Source: Methanomassiliicoccus sp. UBA345 (GTDB taxonomy: Archaea; Thermoplasmatota; Thermoplasmata; Methanomassiliicoccales; Methanomassiliicoccaceae). From it: DNA of 16,001 bases. Shown here piece by piece: positions 14,374 through 16,001 of the stretch (its first letter is position 1; every line of letters starts with the position of its first letter). The notes under the pieces were generated by a model. It did no database searches. It saw nothing but the letters and a program-made list of their open reading frames with translations, and was not told the DNA's origin. The DNA is taken from NCBI GenBank assembly GCA_002504525.1, contig DATD01000029.1:15156-31156 (forward strand). The letters run 5' to 3'. Made by a program: the position numbers and the translations under genes.

Positions 14374-15708
14374 ATGACCTCGGATGGGCCTTTCCAGGAG
14401 CCGCCTCACCCGACCAGAAGGTGCTGGTCATGCGGTTCGGACAACCCTGCCAACTACAATTTCTGCACACGCTGCGGCAGGCCCATCGCTGCGCCGCCGC
14501 CTTATCAGCCGCCGAAGCCGGTCACGCTCCGCGACATCGGGCGGCTGATGGGCGCGTACAGCGCCCTGCCCCTGCTCATCCTCCTGGCCGTCAACGTGGC
14601 CATCGCGCTGTGGGGCATCGGGCTGGTGTACCCTCATCTGGACAAGCACGTCTACCTCTTCATCGTGACGCCGTGGCTTGTGAACTTCGCAGAGCTGGGC
14701 GGCTGGTCCTTCTTCGCCTACTATATCTTCCTCGCCGCTGCCATCGCCATCTCGTTCATCTGGATGCTGTGGAAGAGCGCGCGGCCCGCGAAGAACGAGC
14801 TCATGGGGCGGCCGACGAAGGAGCACAGCCCGCTCTTTACCATCGGAACGCTGTTCATGGCCGTTCTGGCGTTCAACGTCATCTTCTACGCCCTGGTGGC
14901 ATCGTCGGGCACCTCGCCCACCACTCCGGACTTCGAGACCCCGGAGCTGTGGGAGACGCTCTATGGCTTCGCCAACGCCTCGGTGTGGGAGGAGGTCGTC
15001 ACCCGCATCCTGCTCATTGGCATCCCGCTGCTGCTGATCGACGCGGTGCGGCGATCCAAGAAGCCGGAGCTGCAGGAGAGGAAGTACAGGCAGTACATCC
15101 TGGGCGGCGGGCTCGAGATCGGCCGGGTGGAAGCGGCCCTGCTGGTGTTCTCCTCGGTCATGTTCGGCATCGCCCACGTGTGGTCCTGGGACCTGTGGAA
15201 GATCGTCCCTGCTCTGGCGGCCGGCCTGGCGTTCGGATACCTATTCCTCAAGCTGGGCGTTTACGCATCCATACTGCTCCATTTCGCCTTCGACTTCCTC
15301 AGCGTGCCGATGGAGGTGTGGCCCGGCAGCTTCGCTCTGGAAATGGTCCTCGGCCTGCTGTCCCTGCTGTGGATGGTGGTGGGGGTCGCCTTCCTGGTGT
15401 ACTACCTGGCAAAGGCGTTCGGATGGCTCACCGGCAAGCGCATCTGGCCCGACGTGCCGCTCAAGACGAAGTCCCCCTCGTACGCGCCCTACCACCCGCA
15501 AGCAGCCTACGGATACCAGCAGGGATACCGGCCAGGGTATCCGCCGGCGCAGCCCCAGGGCGGACCGGCATATCAGCCCTTGCCGATGAAACAGCCCGCT
15601 CCGCCCACTGACCCCGCTGCCTTCGGTTACCGATGCCAGCACTGCGGCAACACCGAGGCGCACTACGAGGACGGCCGGCTGATCTGCACCAAGTGCCGCC
15701 GGTCCTAG
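14374..15708 (+). CDS. CPBP-family intramembrane protease homolog with zinc ribbons at both ends
   Basis: CPBP (CAAX protease and bacteriocin-processing, Abi) enzymes are multi-pass membrane metalloproteases. The 444-aa protein has an N-terminal zinc ribbon (C17/C20, C31/C34), about eight hydrophobic helices over ~48-350, a Pro/Tyr/Gly-rich linker ~365-415 (repeats of the YGYQQGYRPGYPP kind) and a C-terminal zinc ribbon (C421/C424, C438/C441). Protease motifs are present: E206-E207-V-V-T-R211 (EExxxR), F264-G-I-A-H268 (FxxxH) and H303-F-A-F-D307 (HxxxN/D). All expected metal and catalytic positions are therefore kept. The ribbons should lie in the cytoplasm and may bind protein or nucleic acid. 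The ATG at 14374 is supported by the TATA spacing. The stop overlaps the next convergent gene by four bases. Confidence 0.85.
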   Translation: MTSDGPFQEPPHPTRRCWSCGSDNPANYNFCTRCGRPIAAPPPYQPPKPVTLRDIGRLMGAYSALPLLILLAVNVAIALWGIGLVYPHLDKHVYLFIVTPWLVNFAELGGWSFFAYYIFLAAAIAISFIWMLWKSARPAKNELMGRPTKEHSPLFTIGTLFMAVLAFNVIFYALVASSGTSPTTPDFETPELWETLYGFANASVWEEVVTRILLIGIPLLLIDAVRRSKKPELQERKYRQYILGGGLEIGRVEAALLVFSSVMFGIAHVWSWDLWKIVPALAAGLAFGYLFLKLGVYASILLHFAFDFLSVPMEVWPGSFALEMVLGLLSLLWMVVGVAFLVYYLAKAFGWLTGKRIWPDVPLKTKSPSYAPYHPQAAYGYQQGYRPGYPPAQPQGGPAYQPLPMKQPAPPTDPAAFGYRCQHCGNTEAHYEDGRLICTKCRRS

Positions 15709-16001
15709 GCCAGCAGGCGGCGCAGCTCCCTCTGGCTCTGCACCGCGTCGTCCACCCCGCGGGACTCTATCACGTATCGTCCCGAGTACCCGGACAGGCC
15801 GCCCAGCAGCCTGGGGAAGTCGACCGTTCCCTTCCCCACCGGCAGATGCTCGTCGGTGGCGCCCATGTTGTCATGCACATGGATGTTGACGAAGCGGTCC
15901 TTCAGCTCGAGGAAGCCGTCGATCAGGCCCATGGTGTTCGCGTGACCGACATCGAAGCAGATGCCGATGTCGATGCCGTCCATCAGCTCCGAGAGCGCCT
16001 G
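15705..16001 (-). CDS. Sugar-phosphate isomerase/epimerase-like TIM-barrel protein, C-terminal part (partial)
   Basis: The reading frame enters from the right edge, with 98 C-terminal codons visible. The sequence GICFDVGHANTMG carries the metal-binding Asp and His of the xylose-isomerase-like/AP-endonuclease-2 TIM barrel (Pfam AP_endonuc_2 type). NIHVHDNMGATDEHLPVGKG holds the next conserved metal-site and substrate-loop residues, and YVIES is the last strand with its Glu. Members include sugar isomerases, epimerases and endonuclease IV; the HVHDN…DEHLPVGKG loop is typical of the isomerase/epimerase group. Substrate is unknown. The N-terminal two thirds lie outside the window. Its TAG stop shares CTAG with the stop of the CPBP-type gene. 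Confidence 0.85.
   Translation of the reverse strand, partial: QALSELMDGIDIGICFDVGHANTMGLIDGFLELKDRFVNIHVHDNMGATDEHLPVGKGTVDFPRLLGGLSGYSGRYVIESRGVDDAVQSQRELRRLLA

Noticed and set aside
13620..15611. Long plus-strand open frame of 663 codons spanning three genes
   Set aside because: It overlaps the CYTH, 84-aa and CPBP-type genes in another frame, is Arg/Gly/His-rich and shows no domain. GC-rich third positions keep such frames open.

Overview
The window is a gene-dense stretch of a high-GC archaeal chromosome. Archaeal markers are a tRNA-splicing endonuclease, a Cdc48/VAT-type double AAA ATPase, a Phr-like heat-shock regulator, a COG1395-type regulator, a class III (archaeal type IV pilin) signal sequence, a geranylgeranyl-reductase-family flavoprotein and TATA-type promoters about 25-28 nt upstream of start codons. 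Gene content and GC-rich codons point to the Thermoplasmatota side of the Euryarchaeota, perhaps a Methanomassiliicoccales relative. That placement is inference, because no rRNA or methanogenesis gene is present. I see no tRNA, rRNA, CRISPR array, insertion sequence or transposase.

Region 1 (1-4497) is a heat-shock island. A partial endA runs left out of the window and is divergent from a Phr-like winged-helix regulator, which is followed by a 96-aa charged helical protein. Next come an overlooked 48-aa ORF with its own promoter and Shine-Dalgarno (SD) site, then cdc48 and hsp20 in one operon ending at a T-rich terminator. In Pyrococcus, Phr represses its own gene, an AAA+ ATPase gene and hsp20. 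Here the regulator sits next to the same two target families. Imperfect palindromes lie just downstream of the TATA boxes of the regulator and of the 48-aa ORF.

Region 2 (4533-6139) is a two-gene operon: a COG1395-type regulator (XRE helix-turn-helix between two similar alpha/beta domains) overlapping a degenerate TraB-like protein.

Region 3 (6143-13400) concerns membrane and surface. A 553-residue UbiA-superfamily protein with an extra N-terminal membrane half converges on a GGR-family flavoprotein. That flavoprotein is apparently translated from the same transcript as a 1443-residue pilin-signal protein with Ig-like and FG-GAP-like repeats and a C-terminal membrane anchor.

Region 4 (13467-16001) holds a CYTH/CyaB protein, a conserved-looking 84-aa protein, a CPBP-type membrane protease homolog flanked by two zinc ribbons, and a partial TIM-barrel sugar isomerase/epimerase-like gene. 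Two convergent pairs here overlap by exactly four bases, each sharing a CTAG.

Most first genes behind a promoter look leaderless, internal operon genes carry SD sites, and the two promoters with palindromes have short SD-bearing leaders.
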